From positions 1 to 64,000 of the forward strand of contig NZ_CP109462.1 of NCBI RefSeq assembly GCF_036227565.1: DNA of 64,000 bases, written 5' to 3'. The notes under the pieces are model-generated. The model did not search any database and was not told the origin of the DNA. It saw only the letters and a list, made by a program, of their open reading frames with translations. The stretch comes from Streptomyces sp. NBC_01454. Lineage in GTDB: Bacteria > Actinomycetota > Actinomycetes > Streptomycetales > Streptomycetaceae. A program made the position numbers and the translations under genes. Of this stretch, positions 25,478 to 33,947 are shown one piece after another (within the stretch, counting starts at the first letter, position 1; each line of letters opens with the position of its first letter).

Positions 25478-25590
25478 CCGCCACGCCTGGGGCCTTCAGC
25501 GATTCGTGCGCAGTTTCGATCAAACCTTCCTTCAGGAGGTATTTCCCACTCGACGCCCGAGCCTGGTGCCGGATGCGGCATCCTGGCCCC

Positions 25591-25914
25591 ATGGAAGACG
25601 AGCCGCTGGCGGAATGGGCGCGCAGGCGTGACGAACGGCGCGCCCGAGCCACGGGCCGGCTGCGGGCTGTGGCCCTGACCGAGGGGCCATACCGCGCGGC
25701 CCATGTTGACCCGAACGCGCCTCGCGCGATTCAGGAATTCGACGGTACGCAGTGGGTGACCTTGAGCCTCGCCGTCGACCTGGCCGCCGCCAAGGCCGTG
25801 CTGTATCCGCCGCAGCCCGAAGCCGAACGTCCGGCCGAATGGGACCGCCCGGCGATGGCGAAGGGGACGGGCCGGCATCGCCGGACTACCCCTTCGGACA
25901 ACAGTGACCGCTGA
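25591..25914 (+). CDS. Small hypothetical protein
   Basis: 107 residues from ATG 25591 (MEDEPLAEWARRRDERRARA). A charged N-terminal helix is followed by a short beta segment (AIQEFDGTQWVTLSLAVDLA) and a basic tail. No close ribosome binding site; GGAGGT occurs about 50 bp upstream, too far to serve this start. Not recognised. Confidence 0.45.
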   Translation: MEDEPLAEWARRRDERRARATGRLRAVALTEGPYRAAHVDPNAPRAIQEFDGTQWVTLSLAVDLAAAKAVLYPPQPEAERPAEWDRPAMAKGTGRHRRTTPSDNSDR

Positions 25915-26008
25915 GGCGCGGGACATGAACGAAGGTCCGTCCGCGGCCACCTGCCACGTGTACCCCACAGGTACATCCGTGCGTCACGCCGCCGGTGAGC
26001 GCTGACGG

Positions 26009-26311
26009 ATGGATGGCTCCGGGTTCGAGCCGCCCTTCATCGACCCGGAGTCCGACCACCGCTGCTGCGGCATTTGCCCGGCACTGCGGCTGCCGCGCCA
26101 CCGGTTCGCGGTGGCCGACCGTCCCAGTAACGCCGCGTGGCCGTTCAACGAGAAGGACGGACACCGCTACACGCGTGACGAGGTTCCGGTCTGCGTTCAC
26201 CCGGACAGGGTGGGCCTGGCTCCGGATCTGATGGCTCCGCCCCGCGTGCCGGATCCTCCGGCGCTGCCCCCGGCGACCCGGCACCGGTGGTGGCGCCGGA
26301 AGGGGACATGA
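26009..26311 (+). CDS. Small Cys/Pro-rich hypothetical protein
   Basis: 100 residues from ATG 26009. HRCCGICPAL near residue 18 is a possible metal site together with VPVCVHPDR. Ends with a basic RHRWWRRKGT. Not recognised. Composition favours coding, but the evidence is limited. Confidence 0.4.
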   Translation: MDGSGFEPPFIDPESDHRCCGICPALRLPRHRFAVADRPSNAAWPFNEKDGHRYTRDEVPVCVHPDRVGLAPDLMAPPRVPDPPALPPATRHRWWRRKGT

Positions 26312-26334
26312 AGTGGGGTGAGGTCTGCGCCGAC

Positions 26335-26535
26335 TCAGCCGAAGGCGGAGAAGGAGCGCTCTCCCAGTTCCACGCTCTGCTGAGCGGACGGCCGCAGACC
26401 GCTCCAGTCCAGTGCCTGCCGCGCATGAAGCTGTGCTTGCTCGGCCGCGCTCCGAGTCTCGGCCAGGACGTCGCCGCGCTCCTTGACCAGACGGTCGTAG
26501 ATCGGCGGATGCTCAGGTATCTCTCCAGCGTTCAT
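26335..26535 (-). CDS. Small helical hypothetical protein
   Basis: 66 residues from ATG 26535 (MNAGEIPEHPPIYDRLVKER) with a central helix (GDVLAETRSAAEQAQLHARQ). Not recognised. Convergent with the preceding rightward small gene. Confidence 0.4.
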   Translation of the reverse strand: MNAGEIPEHPPIYDRLVKERGDVLAETRSAAEQAQLHARQALDWSGLRPSAQQSVELGERSFSAFG

Positions 26536-26668
26536 AGCACCTGATCTTGCCCGCTCACCGATGATCTGTCAGGCCCGCCGCAGCGGGCCTGCACGGACCA
26601 GGTGGTTGTCGGATCGGGAAGGACGCCGGATGTCGTCGCTCACGTCAGCAGCGGGTCAGCACTATCCG

Positions 26669-26872
26669 TCATCGCCGGGTAGTCAGGTTGGTCGTGATGC
26701 GCTGACGTGCATGGCTCCGGAGTCCTTCTGGGTCGGCTGACACATGGCCGGAGTCCGTCATCCACGCGTAGCCGGCTCCCACACGGAATGTCCAGCCGCC
26801 GGGAGCAGGTTCGAATCCTTCCGCCTCTGGCCAGACTCCCCGAGCGCTCTCGATTGCGGCTTCTTCCTTCAT
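26669..26872 (-). CDS. Small hypothetical protein
   Basis: 67 residues from ATG 26872, preceded directly by GGAAG. It reads MKEEAAIESARGVWPEAEGF and then FRVGAGYAWMTDSGHVSADP, like a small antiparallel-sheet protein. Not recognised. It lies about 140 bp beyond the winged-helix pair, on the same strand. Confidence 0.45.
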   Translation of the reverse strand: MKEEAAIESARGVWPEAEGFEPAPGGWTFRVGAGYAWMTDSGHVSADPEGLRSHARQRITTNLTTRR

Positions 26873-27008
26873 GGTCTTCCTTCTCTGCTGACGATGTCCA
26901 ACTACTGGCGCTCCCCCGCAGACCATCACAAGGAGATGGTCATGATCTTTCTGGGCGCCGAGCCTTCCCTTGGTGCCCACCCTCGGCGACCCTGCCGCTG
27001 CCGGCGGG

Positions 27009-27332
27009 TCAGGCCGTGCGGGAGCGGAGCTGGATGACCGTGCGCTGGCCGGTCGCGCGCTCGCCGAGGCGGTAGATGGGGGAGTTGGAGAGCTTGTCGA
27101 CAAACTCCAGCCAGCCGTCCTCGACAAGCTGGCCGCGGACGCGGGAGAACAGGCTCGGTGTCCAGCCCAGCCAGTCCTCTGCCAGTTCACGAGCCGTTTT
27201 GCGTACCGCGCCGCCCGGCTCTTTCGGCATGATGGCGTACAGCTGCAGCATGAGGCGCTGGTTGGGAGTGAGTTCTTCGGAGCGGCGCAGCACTTCTCGC
27301 GCCAGTACCTGCGGGTCATCGGCGGTCATCAC
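27009..27332 (-). CDS. Winged-helix DNA-binding protein, second of a coupled pair
   Basis: 107 residues. The start overlaps the stop of the upstream gene (27329-27332, ATGA type). A compact winged helix is suggested by LTPNQRLMLQLYAIMPKEPG, ARELAEDWLGWTPSLFSRVR and the wing-like EDGWLEFVDKLSNSPIYRLG. This is the size of a small repressor or plasmid replication accessory protein. No partner function is known; the two are likely made together and may act together. Confidence 0.6.
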   Translation of the reverse strand: MMTADDPQVLAREVLRRSEELTPNQRLMLQLYAIMPKEPGGAVRKTARELAEDWLGWTPSLFSRVRGQLVEDGWLEFVDKLSNSPIYRLGERATGQRTVIQLRSRTA

Positions 27333-27808
27333 GACACGGCCCCCCTTACAGGCCCGTTCCCGAGGCCTGGGATGTCGGGCGGGTTATACGCCCGGATGGC
27401 TTCGCGCTGCTCGGCGGAGGACCCCTGGCTGGAGAGGTAGGGGGTCACCTTGTAGAACTTCTGGCGGCCGAACTCCTCTGCGAAGAAGAGCAGCCGGCGC
27501 TTGACGAGGGTGCGGATGATCCTGCCCAGCGCGTCGCCCGTCATCCCGTTGCGTTTGGCGATGAACGCCGTGGTCTTCATGACGGGCTTGTCGTATCCGG
27601 GCGTGGCCCCCACGAACCACTGCAGGATCCGGAATTCACGGTCGGTCAGTCCGCCGTCCTTCTTGGGCACCGCGGCCAGGGCCTCGAGCCGTGCGTTGTC
27701 GATGGTGCTGTAGGAGTCGATGTAGCCGAAGCGGGTCTGCGGCTCGCCGCGGCCGTCGTGCCGTTGGTGCGCGGAGCGCGGCATCGGGAATCTCCGGTCC
27801 CTCGACAT
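27329..27808 (-). CDS. Winged-helix protein, first of a coupled pair
   Basis: 159 residues from ATG 27808. LTDREFRILQWFVGATPGYD starts a winged helix, with TTAFIAKRNGMTGDALGRII as the recognition region and RRLLFFAEEFGRQKFYKVTP as the wing, a MarR- or Rep-type layout. One half of an inverted repeat overlaps its start codon, implying autoregulation. It could be a transcription regulator or a replication initiator of a small actinobacterial replicon; sequence alone does not decide. Confidence 0.6.
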   Translation of the reverse strand: MSRDRRFPMPRSAHQRHDGRGEPQTRFGYIDSYSTIDNARLEALAAVPKKDGGLTDREFRILQWFVGATPGYDKPVMKTTAFIAKRNGMTGDALGRIIRTLVKRRLLFFAEEFGRQKFYKVTPYLSSQGSSAEQREAIRAYNPPDIPGLGNGPVRGAVS

Positions 27809-27881
27809 GTCCCATGAGTACAGGCGTCACGTTACCTCGCGCAGGATCCGTGAACTAGCAGGACATGTACTCCTAGGACAT
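27804..27881. promoter_or_regulatory. Inverted operator repeats at the winged-helix operon
   Basis: GTACTCATGGGACAT on the minus strand (27821-27807) and GTACTCCTAGGACAT on the plus strand (27867-27881) match at 13 of 15 positions in inverted orientation. The first overlaps the start codon of the winged-helix gene. A likely autoregulatory operator. Confidence 0.5.
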
Positions 27882-28500
27882 CTATGCCGGTCCGAGGGTC
27901 CGGATATAGGGACTGGGTGATCTGAATGAACTGTTCGGTGAGCCGGTATAAGACGGTCCCCCAACCGGCATATCCGATCTTGGAGCCGGTATCCAAACCG
28001 GTAAAACACGAGGTCAGAGGGCTTCTCGGCGTGGCTCTCTCTGTATACACAAAGGACCGGTCCCACCACCCGCCCATACGTTCACAACATTCCTGCGGCG
28101 TCCGGCGCGTCGCGCAACCTTCCCCCGTTGCCCAGCCATCGAGGACCCGGTGGCGACATCGACCACAACCCGTGCAGGACCGCGGCGCGGCAGGTGCAGC
28201 TCAACCGGCGGGAGGCCACCGAGCCGTGCGGCCGGCCACGGCCTCACGGCGGCACCCGCACCGACCTCAGCCACGCTTCCGGGTTTTTCCGTCACGGCCC
28301 GAGCCACCCGAGACTCAGCAACGCTGCTGCTGTCCACGTGCCGCACCTGCGTACGGCGCCGCACGCGAAGCGAGGTCAGCCCCCACCCCGTGCCCACCGG
28401 CCGCGGCCCGCCCAGACGCGCGGACGGCCCCGCGATCGATCAGCGAGCCGATCTCCACACGGTCGCCGGGCAGGACGAGGTCACACACCCTTCGTCATGT
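27882..28500. other. Gene-free interval, AT-richer in its first half
   Basis: Between about 27880 and 28060 the sequence is less GC-rich than its surroundings and contains recurrent CCGGTAT/CCGGATAT words (e.g. near 27900, 27942 and 27983). From 28080 to 28500 it returns to high GC without a convincing gene. It separates the leftward winged-helix pair from the rightward HU gene and may hold an origin or divergent promoters; nothing proves this. Confidence 0.4.
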
Positions 28501-28502
28501 AG

Positions 28503-28531
28503 TTGCGTAAATGGATTTATGACAGTAGAAT
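28503..28531 (+). promoter_or_regulatory. Shared-motif promoter, copy 3, upstream of the HU gene
   Basis: -35 TTGCGT (28503-28508), 17-bp spacer AAATGGATTTATGACAG, -10 TAGAAT (28526-28531). The leader downstream contains GCCACTTCTC (about 28557), also present after the TetR promoter. Confidence 0.75.
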
Positions 28532-28600
28532 TAGAAGCATCGGAGGGAAGGCGTACGCCACTTCTCCGAAAGCAGACGCTCCACATCCAAGAGGCCCACC

Positions 28601-28942
28601 TTGAACAAGCAGCAGTTGATCGACGAGATCGCAGCCAATGGCGGCATCTCCAAGCCGGAGGCCGCCGCGGCCCTGAACGTCGTACTGGACACCCTGATCC
28701 GACGCGTCGTCAGCGGAGACGCCGTCTCCGTCACCGGATTCGGCACCCTCCAGGCCGTCACCACCCCCGCTCACCGGGCACGCAACCCCCAGACCGGCAA
28801 CAAGGTCCTGGTCCCCGCGCGCAAGAGGGTGAAGTTCAGCCCAGGCGCAGCATTCACCGAGATGGTGCGCGGCGACCGGGCAGTCCCCCCGGCGGGCCAG
28901 AGTTCCGCGCGCAAGCGGCCTCGCGTGACCCTCGCCGCCTGA
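28601..28942 (+). CDS. HU-family nucleoid-associated protein with basic tail
   Basis: 113 residues; TTG start after AAGAGG. The HU fold is clear: MNKQQLIDEIAANGGISKPE, ALNVVLDTLIRR, the VSVTGFGTL signature and the DNA-binding arm ARNPQTGNKVLVPARKRVKF. After residue 90 there is a short basic extension (QSSARKRPRVTLAA), much shorter than the Lys/Ala tails of HupS-type proteins. An accessory HU suggests chromatin or replication support for the element. Transcribed from a shared-motif promoter and closed by a strong hairpin. Confidence 0.9.
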   Translation: MNKQQLIDEIAANGGISKPEAAAALNVVLDTLIRRVVSGDAVSVTGFGTLQAVTTPAHRARNPQTGNKVLVPARKRVKFSPGAAFTEMVRGDRAVPPAGQSSARKRPRVTLAA

Positions 28943-28956
28943 GCGGCCGGCAGCCT

Positions 28957-28983
28957 CGGGCGGGCCGTCCAGCGGCCCGCCCG
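28957..28983 (+). terminator. Terminator hairpin after the HU gene
   Basis: CGGGCGGGCCG (28957-28967) and CGGCCCGCCCG (28973-28983) form a perfect 11-bp stem with a 5-nt loop, 14 bp after the stop codon. Confidence 0.75.
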
Positions 28984-29001
28984 GCCAGGCAACCTCAGAG
29001 G

Positions 29002-29030
29002 TTGCATAAATGGATTTACACACGCAGGTT
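29002..29030 (+). promoter_or_regulatory. Shared-motif promoter, copy 4 (weak -10)
   Basis: -35 TTGCAT (29002-29007), 17-bp spacer AAATGGATTTACACACG, -10 position CAGGTT (29025-29030). The upstream and spacer motif is conserved but the -10 has drifted. A CACTCCTCGC in the leader echoes the CACTTCTC of copies 3 and 5. Confidence 0.6.
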
Positions 29031-29132
29031 GAGCATTGGCGGGCGCTTCACTCCTCGCTTGGGCTGACGCGCACCCACACCCCCGCTCCCTACGGCATCT
29101 CCCGCTTCGCACCCGGACGGACCCCACCCCGC

Positions 29133-29801
29133 ATGCCCGAAATCGATCTTTCCGATCGCTCCGATCCATCACCCCGAATCCGGATCGGGCGCGCCCGCTT
29201 CCGTGACGTCGACTCGTTCGTTGACCTTCTGTCCCTGGTCAACCCAGGACACCCCGTGCCGCCCCTCGTTCTGACAGCCCTGGCGCTACGGCCGGGAAGG
29301 CTGACGCACGGGGACTGCCTGTGCCTGATCGCCCGAAGCGGTGACCGCGTCGTCGGCGCGCTCATGGCCAGCCCGCCGCGCTGGACCGACACCCATCCAC
29401 TGCGCCCGTCGCTGGTGCGCAGCGTGCTGTACATCGGGGGCGTGGCGGTGGCGAGCGGCCACCGCAGCCACGGCATCGCGACCGGGCTGTTGAACATGGC
29501 GGAGCAGCACGGCCGCCACGCAGGTCTCCGTCTGCTGACTCTGGAACACCCGCCCGCGATGACCGAGTTCTACACGCGGCTCGGCTACAGCGCGGGGCAG
29601 GAACGTCTCATCGTCGCGCTGCCCGGCCCTGCCTTGCAGGAGCGGAAAATGCCCGGCCACCTGAGCGCCGTCAAGCGTCTCGATCTCGGAGTCGGGCTTG
29701 CCACAGTCCCCGGGGCCCCGGCGGCCATCGTCACCGATTTGCTCCCCGGCTGCTCATTGCCGCCATCCGCGCGCTACCGCAACGGACGCCTGGTCACCTG
29801 A
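29133..29801 (+). CDS. GNAT-family N-acetyltransferase
   Basis: 222 residues from ATG 29133; the frame is open to 29010 but that stretch is leader sequence. Motif A is VLYIGGVAVASGHRSHGIAT (GHRSHGIA as the acyl-CoA loop) and motif B is LLTLEHPPAMTEFYTRLGYS. The C-terminal 70 residues after the GNAT core are extra and unrecognised. It lies between the HU and ligase genes and has its own copy of the shared promoter motif. Substrate unknown. Confidence 0.75.
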   Translation: MPEIDLSDRSDPSPRIRIGRARFRDVDSFVDLLSLVNPGHPVPPLVLTALALRPGRLTHGDCLCLIARSGDRVVGALMASPPRWTDTHPLRPSLVRSVLYIGGVAVASGHRSHGIATGLLNMAEQHGRHAGLRLLTLEHPPAMTEFYTRLGYSAGQERLIVALPGPALQERKMPGHLSAVKRLDLGVGLATVPGAPAAIVTDLLPGCSLPPSARYRNGRLVT

Positions 29802-29895
29802 AACCCGGCCGTCGGCACTCAACCTCGGCGGTGGCCCGCAGGCGGCCGTCCTCCGCCCTTCTCACCACACCCCGCGCTTTCTGAGGAACATCTCC

Positions 29896-30420
29896 TTGAC
29901 CACCACTCCCGCGCAGCACGCTGCTGTGATCGCCGACGCTCTCGCGGCCGTCGTCCGGCACCGGACCAAGCCCGGCCCGGCCCGTAACGCTCTGGAACAC
30001 ATCACGGATCTGCTCGACATCGCAGTCCTGGCCTTCGTCGACAGCGAACAGTTCGCCGACCCGGCGAGCACTGCGGCCACCGACGTGCCTGTCGATGCTG
30101 CTCTCGCCCTCCAGGATGCCGAGACCCTCGCCTCCGACAACCCTCAAACCGGCCTGCCTCGCGGATTCACCGCAGTGGTCCTGGCCCCCGTCACCGGCCG
30201 GGCTCCTGAACTACCCGCACCAGTAGACCCGGCCCCCGCCCAGCTCGCGCAGCAGCAGACCACACTGCGCAGCCGCCTCGCCCTCGTGGAGGAATGGCTG
30301 CTCGACACGGAACACCCCGAGGCGACGGCGGACTACGTCGCCACGTCCCTGACCCTCCGTACCAAGCTGGCCCACCTGGCCACCGCCGTTGACAACAGGC
30401 GTCCCGCAAACCAGCGCTGA
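29896..30420 (+). CDS. Helical hypothetical protein
   Basis: 174 residues from TTG 29896, chosen for GAGGAAC 8 bp upstream. Mostly helical: AAVIADALAAVVRHRTKPGP, LEHITDLLDIAVLAFVDSEQ, and a C-terminal coiled-coil-like part (QQQTTLRSRLALVEEWLLDT). Not recognised. It lies directly before the DNA ligase gene on the same strand; a role with the ligase is only positional. Confidence 0.55.
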   Translation: MTTTPAQHAAVIADALAAVVRHRTKPGPARNALEHITDLLDIAVLAFVDSEQFADPASTAATDVPVDAALALQDAETLASDNPQTGLPRGFTAVVLAPVTGRAPELPAPVDPAPAQLAQQQTTLRSRLALVEEWLLDTEHPEATADYVATSLTLRTKLAHLATAVDNRRPANQR

Positions 30421-30535
30421 TCCCCCTCACGCCGACCTTCGGGCGGCCCGTCAACCGACGGTCCTCCCGCTCCTCCGGCAGCGCTGACCAGCACTGCCGG
30501 CCCATTGTCAGACCCCTGCGAAAGGATTCCCACCC

Positions 30536-32590
30536 ATGACTACCGTTGCCGCCGGAACGGAATTTTCCAGCTCTTCCGAGTACCAGACCGCCGTGCGACA
30601 GGCCCGTGAGGCCGCCGCGTCCTACTACGGCGACGGCGACAGCCCGCTCGATGACGCGACCTACGACCAGCTCGTCCGCAACATCGAGGCCTGGGAGACG
30701 GACCACCCGCAGGATGTGGTGGACGACTCCCCGACCAGCAAGGTGGGCGCAGGTGCGGCCTCGGTCGGAGACGTCGCCCACACCACGCGCTTGCTGTCGC
30801 TCAGCAACGTCTTCAGTCCGGCGGAACTCAACTCCTGGGGGGCGTCCGTGGATCGGCGGCTGGGCCGCCCGGTGTCCGGAGGCTGGGCGACCGAGGTGAA
30901 GCTGGACGGCAACGCCATCGTCGCCCGCTACCAGGACGGTCTGCTGGTCCAGGTCCTCAAGCGTGGAAACGGCAGCCACGGCGAAGACGTCAGCCACGTC
31001 ATCGGCACCATCGTCGGACTGCCGGTCCAGCTCCCCCAGCCGGTCACGTTCGAGGTCCGCGGTGAAGTGCTCTTCACGCGGACGCAGTTCGAGTACGCCA
31101 ACACGGTGCGCGTCGAACACGGCGCGAAGGTCTTCGCCAACGCGCGCAACGGCGCCTCGGGCACTCTTGCCGCCAAGGACCGCCCCTACCAGCTCCCCAT
31201 GACCTTCTTCGCGTACGGCGCGGTCGATCTGCCCGGACATCCGTTCCTGCCGCAGGGGGCCAGCCACACCGAGATCCTCCAGACGGTGGCCGCCGCTGGC
31301 GTTCAGACGATCGCGGAGACGCCCACCTCAGTGCGCGTGGTGGCCACTCTGGCCGAGGCGCAGCAGCGGGTCGATGAGATCGCCGCGCTGCGGCCGTCGC
31401 TTCCGTTCGAGGTCGACGGCGTGGTGATCAAGGCCAACGACACGGCCGAGCAGGCCGCAGCTGGGGTCGGCAGCCGGGTTCCGCACTGGGCCATCGCCTA
31501 CAAGCTGCCCGCCGTGGAGCGCATGACGACGCTCAAGGCCGTGGTGTGGGAGGTCGGCCGTACCGGGGTCATCGCCCCGACCGCCGAACTGGAGCCGGTC
31601 GAGGTGGACGGAACCACCGTTTCCCGGGCCACGCTGCACAACCCGGCCGACATCCGCCGCCGCGATCTCCACCTTGGCGACACTGTGACCGTCCACCGGG
31701 CCGGCGATGTGATCCCGAGGGTCGAAGCACCGGTCGTCTCTCTGCGGCCGGTCGGCGCCGAGCCGGTTCCGCTGCCCGAGAAGTGCCCCAACTGCGGGGA
31801 CGCGATCAACAAGTCCCAGAAGCGCTGGCGCTGCGTCAAGGGCAACGCGTGCCGCCTGCCCGCGCTGATCGAGTACGCCGCCGGGCGCGACCAGCTCGAC
31901 ATCGACGGTCTCGGCAAGCGGTACGTCCAGGCCCTCGTCGGCTCCGGGGCCGTCGCGGACATCGGCGACCTGTTCGGACTCACGGTCGAGCAGCTCACCG
32001 CCGCCGCTGGCAGCGCGAAGCGGGGCGCCAAGCTGGCCGAGCAGATCGGGGCCGCCAAGTCGCTGCCGCTCAACCGGATCTTCTGCGCACTCGGCATCCT
32101 GGGCACCGGGCGGAGCATGTCCCGCCGGATCGCCGCCTACTTCCTCAAGATGGAGGACATCCGCAAGGCCGATGCTGCGGCGCTGCGTGGGGTGGAGGGC
32201 ATCGGGGCGGAGAAGGCACCGGTGATCGTCCAGCAGATCGCCGAGCAGGCCCCGGTCATCGACAAGCTCATCGCTGCGGGCGTCAACATGACCGAGCCGC
32301 AGGAGGACTCCGGCGACGCGGGCAACAAGCCCTTGACCGGGAAGACCGTGGTCGTCACCGGAAAGATGACCGGGCCTCTCGACGGCCTGGGGCGCGGTGA
32401 CATGACCGCCCTGATCAGGAAGGCCGGCGGCCGGGCGGGCAGCAGCGTCACCGCCAAGACGGACTACCTCGTCGCTGCCACCGCGGCGAATGGCAGGCTG
32501 AGTTCGAAGGCAGTCAGCGCGGCGGCTCTGGGTGTGGAGGTCCTCACGCCGGAGGCCTTCGCCGAACTGATCGAGGGCTATCTCGACTGA
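30536..32590 (+). CDS. ligA: NAD-dependent DNA ligase (accessory LigA)
   Basis: 684 residues; ATG preceded by AAAGGA. The adenylation domain has the nucleotidyl-transfer motif EVKLDGNAI with the catalytic Lys, GNGSHGEDVSHVIG, and FANARNGASGTLAAKD. The OB fold follows, then a four-Cys zinc finger (CPNCGDAINK...RCVKGNACR), helix-hairpin-helix repeats (GAVADIGDLFGLTVEQL; LRGVEGIGAEKAPVI) and a C-terminal BRCT domain (LTGKTVVVTGKMTG...). All functional parts seem intact. It seals nicks using NAD+. Divergent accessory ligases of this kind occur on phages and large plasmids; it is followed by a strong terminator. Confidence 0.93.
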   Translation: MTTVAAGTEFSSSSEYQTAVRQAREAAASYYGDGDSPLDDATYDQLVRNIEAWETDHPQDVVDDSPTSKVGAGAASVGDVAHTTRLLSLSNVFSPAELNSWGASVDRRLGRPVSGGWATEVKLDGNAIVARYQDGLLVQVLKRGNGSHGEDVSHVIGTIVGLPVQLPQPVTFEVRGEVLFTRTQFEYANTVRVEHGAKVFANARNGASGTLAAKDRPYQLPMTFFAYGAVDLPGHPFLPQGASHTEILQTVAAAGVQTIAETPTSVRVVATLAEAQQRVDEIAALRPSLPFEVDGVVIKANDTAEQAAAGVGSRVPHWAIAYKLPAVERMTTLKAVVWEVGRTGVIAPTAELEPVEVDGTTVSRATLHNPADIRRRDLHLGDTVTVHRAGDVIPRVEAPVVSLRPVGAEPVPLPEKCPNCGDAINKSQKRWRCVKGNACRLPALIEYAAGRDQLDIDGLGKRYVQALVGSGAVADIGDLFGLTVEQLTAAAGSAKRGAKLAEQIGAAKSLPLNRIFCALGILGTGRSMSRRIAAYFLKMEDIRKADAAALRGVEGIGAEKAPVIVQQIAEQAPVIDKLIAAGVNMTEPQEDSGDAGNKPLTGKTVVVTGKMTGPLDGLGRGDMTALIRKAGGRAGSSVTAKTDYLVAATAANGRLSSKAVSAAALGVEVLTPEAFAELIEGYLD

Positions 32591-32604
32591 TCCGTGCCAT
32601 CCGT

Positions 32605-32639
32605 CCGCGGGGCCGCGCCGTCGCGGCGCGGCCCCGCGG
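32605..32639 (+). terminator. Strong terminator after ligA
   Basis: A perfect 16-bp stem, CCGCGGGGCCGCGCCG (32605-32620) with CGGCGCGGCCCCGCGG (32624-32639), around a TCG loop, 14 bp beyond the stop codon. Confidence 0.85.
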
Positions 32640-32762
32640 CGCTCTGCCGCCCCGCACGCCGGACCGGTACCTGCTCTTCGGCTTACGCGAGCCAAGGTGC
32701 CCGCCCGCGAGCTCCGGGCCGGCCGACAGCGCGCCGCTGAGCCTGCACCCACCTCCCGGATG

Positions 32763-32791
32763 TTGCTTAATTGGATTTATGACGGTAGAGT
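32763..32791 (+). promoter_or_regulatory. Shared-motif promoter, copy 5, upstream of the TetR gene
   Basis: -35 TTGCTT (32763-32768), 17-bp spacer AATTGGATTTATGACGG, -10 TAGAGT (32786-32791). This is the copy closest to consensus. The leader carries GCCACTTCTCGCGCGCAACT (from 32819), with GCCACTTCTC in common with the HU leader. Confidence 0.8.
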
Positions 32792-32884
32792 TTTAGTTAG
32801 TTGACCGCCGAATGGCGCGCCACTTCTCGCGCGCAACTCCCGCTCGGCAACTCCACCCCGCCGTAAGCAGTTTCGAAGGACACC

Positions 32885-33517
32885 ATGACCATCAATACGA
32901 CCCGCCCCGCCGTGGCCGTCGACGGACGTATCGTCGGCGAGCGCGCCCTTGCCACCCGGCAGCGGCTTGCCGATGCCCTCTCGCACATCCTGAGCTCGCA
33001 GCCCTTCCGTGACATCAAGGTCATCGACATCGCCCGTCAGGCGGGTACTTCGCCCGCCACCTTCTACCAGTACTTCTCCAGCGTCGAGGACGCGCTTCAG
33101 CTGGTTGCCCATCACGTCATCCAGGAGAGCAGTCAGTTGACATCCGACACCGCGGCGGCGGAAGGCATTGGCGGACTGACCGACGCGCGTCAGGTGATCG
33201 ACCGGCTGTTCGGCTTCTGGCAGACGCGCCAGGCGGTCATTCGCGCGATCGACGCGAAAGCGGCCGAGGGGGACGAGCGGTTCGTCGAGGTTCGCAACCA
33301 GCTGCTCAGCGCCGCCGGAACTCCCCTGGACAGGGCCATGGAGCGGCAGGGTCCCTCTGCATGGTCCACGATGCGCCCGAAGGTCCTGGCGGGTGCCCTG
33401 GTCACGCTCCTGGCGTCGGCGGCCACCCATGAGAGCGGGTTCGCGGCCTGGGGAACACGAGACGAACTGCGCGACTGCCTCGCGTCGCTGCTGGTCAACA
33501 GCATCAAGGCGGCGTGA
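32885..33517 (+). CDS. TetR-family transcriptional regulator
   Basis: 210 residues. The N-terminal HTH is typical: ATRQRLADALSHILSSQPFR, IKVIDIARQAGTSPATFYQY and FSSVEDALQLV. The C-terminal ligand domain is helical (DRLFGFWQTRQAVIRAIDAK; LAGALVTLLASAATH). Its promoter is the best copy of the motif shared with four other loci, so it is the leading local candidate for the regulator, though the motif is not palindromic as TetR operators usually are. Four bases separate it from the next gene. Confidence 0.88.
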   Translation: MTINTTRPAVAVDGRIVGERALATRQRLADALSHILSSQPFRDIKVIDIARQAGTSPATFYQYFSSVEDALQLVAHHVIQESSQLTSDTAAAEGIGGLTDARQVIDRLFGFWQTRQAVIRAIDAKAAEGDERFVEVRNQLLSAAGTPLDRAMERQGPSAWSTMRPKVLAGALVTLLASAATHESGFAAWGTRDELRDCLASLLVNSIKAA

Positions 33518-33521
33518 TCTC

Positions 33522-33947
33522 GTGACTGATGCGGCCAGCGACGACCAAGCAGCGGGCCAGTCCGGGCCCCTGCCCGCGCATTCTGATCGCCTACCCCTCC
33601 CGGATGGAGCCGGCCCGCAGGTGGCCGGAGACCGCGAGCGTCTCTACCTCGCTCTGCTGGACCTCGCCCCGCAATTCGTCATCCGCTGCCGCCCGAGCGG
33701 CGCCTTGCGTGACATCACCGTCTCCCGCCATCGCCGAGGACCGGACAGCCCGTGGCAGTGGGCCATCCACCGTCTCGGCGTCGGCCTGACGACCTTCGCG
33801 TGGACCGGAACGGGCTGGACCGTGGTGGACGACCCGGCACGCATGCTGCCGCACGCGGTGTGGACTCACCCTCTGCACGCCATCGGTGAAGCTCAGCGCC
33901 TCGCCGACGGCGACGTCGCGCGCGGGCACACAGAAGTCGAGCAGTAA
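33522..33947 (+). CDS. Hypothetical protein in the TetR operon
   Basis: 141 residues from GTG 33522, 4 bp after the TetR stop. Beta-rich centre (QFVIRCRPSGALRDITVSRH; WAIHRLGVGLTTFAWTGTGW) and a Pro-rich, disordered start. Not recognised. Co-transcription with the regulator suggests a related function, perhaps a ligand or antagonist; there is no direct evidence. Confidence 0.55.
   Translation: MTDAASDDQAAGQSGPLPAHSDRLPLPDGAGPQVAGDRERLYLALLDLAPQFVIRCRPSGALRDITVSRHRRGPDSPWQWAIHRLGVGLTTFAWTGTGWTVVDDPARMLPHAVWTHPLHAIGEAQRLADGDVARGHTEVEQ

Noticed and set aside
26800..26840. GGTTCGAATCC resembling a tRNA T-arm
   Set aside because: No matching acceptor or D-arm lies upstream, and the bases fall within a good small leftward gene (26669-26872).
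27832..28077. Small leftward gene of about 80 codons upstream of the winged-helix pair
   Set aside because: Composition and codon pattern do not look coding, and it overlaps the inverted operator and the AT-rich stretch.
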